Shown here: piece by piece, positions 62,138 through 64,000 of the stretch
Layout: every line of letters begins with the position of its first letter
Position numbering within the stretch: position 1 is the first letter of the stretch
Assembly: GCA_038503065.1 (NCBI GenBank)
Contig: JBCAMK010000019.1
Coordinates: 992,001 to 1,056,000 of the forward strand
Length of the DNA stretch: 64,000 nucleotides
Reading direction: 5' to 3'
Source of the DNA: Paragyromitra xinjiangensis
Lineage: Eukaryota > Ascomycota > Pezizomycetes > Pezizales > Discinaceae
The notes under the pieces: generated by a model
What the model saw: only the letters and a program-made list of their open reading frames with translations
What the model was told of the DNA's origin: nothing
The model's database searches: none
Made by a program: the position numbers and the translations under genes

Positions 62138-63664
62138 TTAAGCGTTGGTATTGTTAATTCGGGAGGATTTGAGGCTCTCAGTGAGCTTAGTGTATGCGAT
62201 GCAGACTTTGCGTTCGTAGGCTTTGTGGCCTTGATTGCAGTTGGCACAGCGGATGGGTGGGTGGGTGCATTTTGTGCCAGTTGGGCAGCCTGCTGTAGCG
62301 CAAGGGTGCTTGATGGTTTCGTGGGCTTCTGCGCAAATTGCGCATTTGAAGTCTTTTTTGCAGGTTTGTTGGTGATGTCCGAATTCTTGGCATTTACGGC
62401 ATTGGGTGGTGGGAGAAACGGCAATGTACTCCTGTATGCGGCAGAAAGAGTTGAAGAGTGGGATTTGGTGGAGACCAAGGGTTTCCATGGTGAATTTTTG
62501 GGGGAGGGCAATGACGATGGCGGAGTGGGTCTTGCTGGCTCTTGCTTCTGGGGTGGTGAGCCATCTGGGGACTTGGGCGAGGGTGAAAGTGGGGACTGAA
62601 ATGGCCATTTGTTCTGCTACCTCCGTCATGGTTGCTTTGGTAGGGATGCCATGAATGATGAATTTGGACCATTTAGAATTAGGTCGAGCTTCGGAGAGAG
62701 GGATTTGTAGCAGGGTGCAAGCTGTTTCGATCTCTTTGGAGTAGGCTGAGCATATTTGTTCAGCGGATTCGTCGGGGCGTGTGGTGAGCACAAAGTTGTG
62801 TCTTGCAGTCTTAGTGCAGATGAGGATTGAAGTATTGCGTGGGGCGAGTTCCTTGTTTATGGCGGCGAGTAAGGAATTGTTGGTGAGGGCTGGGGGGAGG
62901 TCGCCTGAGGTTTCCAAGATGATTTGACGGTTTATGGCCGTGAACTGTGGTTGGAATAGTTTGGGGGGGAGGGCCTTCTTCTACTTGTTGCCCTTGTTGA
63001 CTTTGGTGAATGGGTCTGCGGGAGCGTTGGCTGCTTGAGCATAGGTCATGGGTTTGCCATTGTTTAGCAGGGGGACCTGGGGTTTTTGGGCTGTTTGGGG
63101 TGGCTTTTGCTGTTGGTTGCTGGCAGGTGCGGAGGTGCGGGCAGGTAGGGAGGTATTTTTATCGATGGTTTGAAGTGATCTGGCCATGTTGTTGAGGGTG
63201 GTGGAGAGTTTTCCGACCATTTCTTGAAGGATCTTAGTTTGATCCGTGAGCCTGAGGATGTCGTTTTCCTGCATGGCTACTTTTGCGAGAAGGAGGGTGT
63301 TGTTTTCCTCCGTTTGTGAGTTGAGGCGAGCAAAGCTGGATTTCAGGAGCCAGGTTGTAAATTGCTCAGTGTTGCCTTCATCAGGGATTTCAGGCATGTA
63401 GTCCTCGGTGGCCGAGAAGTCGCGAAGCCAGTTTGGGGTGGAGTCGTCGGGGAGTTCGTGCATCAAAGCTTCGTCTTGATACTGTGAGTCGGTGGTGAGG
63501 CCTTGAGGGCCGGTGTCAAAGAGGGACTGTGCAGTGGAGGGTCCAGGTTGAGCCATCTTAGTGGGTGATCCTGAGCGAGCAGGAGCTGGTGAGGGGTTGG
63601 AGAGGGTTCTTTTCTTGCCGATGAGGGGGAGAGTGAAGTTGGTGCCAAAGGTCACCAGCTTCAT
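62138..63664 (-). pseudogene. LINE C ORF1, gag-like CCHC protein with one TAG
   Basis: The frame runs from ATG 63664 (MKLVTFGTNF; an in-frame ATG at 63556 is an alternative, and the frame is open upstream to about 63877) to the stop at 62140-62138. A single TAG at 62983-62981 follows KVNKGNK. Before it lie a Pro/Ser-rich start and a coiled coil (KVAMQENDILRLTDQTKILQEMVGKL). After it come the globular part (NSKWSKFIIHGIP; VPRWLTTPEARASKTHS) and knuckles CRKCQEFGHHQQTC and CAICAEAHETIKHPC. With the TAG read through it would match LINE ORF1 proteins. The stop overlaps the ORF2 ATG as TAATG. Confidence 0.85.
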
Positions 63665-63919
63665 GGGGGATGGGGAGGGTGTGCGGGATCTCCTGGGAGG
63701 AGTTTGGGGCAGATCCAGGATGATTTGGGGCAGAGCGCCCGATGAAAGGGTGCGAGTGCGGGGAAGTGGTGAGAAATGAAGCCGAAGAGTTAAAGACTTT
63801 TTGCTGTGTGTAACGCCGTTGCAACGTAGAACTGGTGTTTTGCAGGGATCTTTTTGCTCGTGCAGGATGAGGTCCAATTTCCAATTTCCAATTTCATTTA
63901 ATTTTAGACAGTCGCTAAC

Positions 63920-64000
63920 CTAACTAGCTACTGAATGACGCGCGTATATGAAATACATGGTCTCATCCACCGCCATCCTCAACATCCCCGTAAATATAAC
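63920..64000 (-). mobile_element. 3' end of a further LINE C-family copy (runs off right edge)
   Basis: CTAGCTACTGAATGACGCGC and the following bases, including the ATGGTCTCATCCACCGCC block, match the LINE C 3' end at 47398-47450 with few differences. LINE C therefore lies directly behind another copy in the same orientation, a head-to-tail arrangement like that of LINE B. Confidence 0.75.

Larger units (their letters stand above)
47620..62138 (-). pseudogene. LINE C ORF2: endonuclease, RT, RNase H, split at the YIDD box by gypsy-2
   Basis: The N-terminal piece (62138-60079) has canonical endonuclease boxes (LQEPW, AGDFNLHHPWW, NSDH) and RT motifs PDGINY, TDIDGAFHC and LPQGSPLSS, up to TIYIDD. 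The C-terminal piece (49298-47620) continues DTALQMSK and includes RNase H (ILYSDGSRADNG, EIHGIQEAL, IDNQNALLSL, NEIADQMAK) and the finger CQCGAISSSPHLALAC. Joined across the tcgt duplication the frame is 1244 codons with no stop. ORF2 starts on the ORF1 stop codon (TAATG at 62140-62136). Unlike LINE B, its endonuclease looks catalytically normal. Confidence 0.9.
47398..63919 (-). mobile_element. LINE C, Tad-like LINE split by gypsy-2
   Basis: On the minus strand: short leader (about 63919-63665), ORF1 (63664-62138), ORF2 (62138-60079 and 49298-47620) and a 3' region to 47398. The 3' end contains GGCGGTGGATGAGACC and a GTAT...ATAC hairpin, like LINE B. Removing gypsy-2 and one tcgt restores an ORF2 of 1244 residues. 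Its 5' end abuts the 3' end of another copy of the same family at 63920. Confidence 0.88.

Noticed and set aside
63665..63877. LINE C ORF1 starting at 63877
   Set aside because: The codon there is TTG, not ATG; the first in-frame ATG is at 63664.

Overview
The window looks like a transposon-dense chromosomal segment of a filamentous ascomycete (Pezizomycotina). The grounds are Tad-like LINEs with two ORFs, an apurinic-type endonuclease and RNase H; Ty3/gypsy elements, one with a chromodomain; and one host gene with a short GT-AG intron whose product resembles the fungal CysA/Cys2 serine O-acetyltransferases. The genus cannot be assigned from sequence alone. Only that gene (8754-10423, minus) looks like ordinary host coding sequence; nearly everything else is nested mobile DNA.

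Layout. 1-2763: 5' half of LINE A (minus), running off the left edge and probably inserted into LINE Z (plus, 2764-4041 and 6346-7841), which is itself split by ORF1-only element E1 (4042-6345). 7860-11048: a low-feature region around the acetyltransferase gene. 11049-18310: a Tc1-like transposase remnant and a long-inverted-repeat DNA element, split by gypsy-1 (12039-18082, minus; 420-bp LTRs with one visible difference; intact gag and pol). 18425 to about 20645: ORF1-only element G (minus). 20646-21215: unassigned hairpin-rich DNA. 21216-47379: three head-to-tail LINE B copies. Copies 1 and 2 have intact ORFs. Copy 3 holds a Russian-doll nest (E2 containing E3 containing E4) and a separate E5. 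Removing each insert plus one target duplication gives ORF2 of copy 3 exactly the 1230 codons of its siblings. 47398 to about 63919: LINE C (minus), split inside its reverse-transcriptase YIDD box by gypsy-2 (49299-60078; 384-bp LTRs). 63920-64000: 3' end of another LINE C-type copy.

How the parts may work together. LINEs A, B and C encode a nucleic-acid-binding ORF1 protein and an endonuclease/RT/RNase H ORF2 protein, with ORF2 starting on or beside the ORF1 stop codon. Elements E and G keep an ORF1-like CCHC protein and LINE-like ends but have no ORF2, so they probably move with enzymes supplied by a LINE. Gypsy-1 and gypsy-2 each carry what look like good -1 ribosomal frameshift signals ahead of pol.

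Most notable: gypsy-2 carries, downstream of integrase and inside its LTRs, a large extra ORF with an HxD...H...R pattern like a 2-oxoglutarate/Fe(II) dioxygenase and a basic C-terminal tail. The same element has seven copies of a SalI-centred palindrome, several embedded in coding sequence as S-A-S-T.
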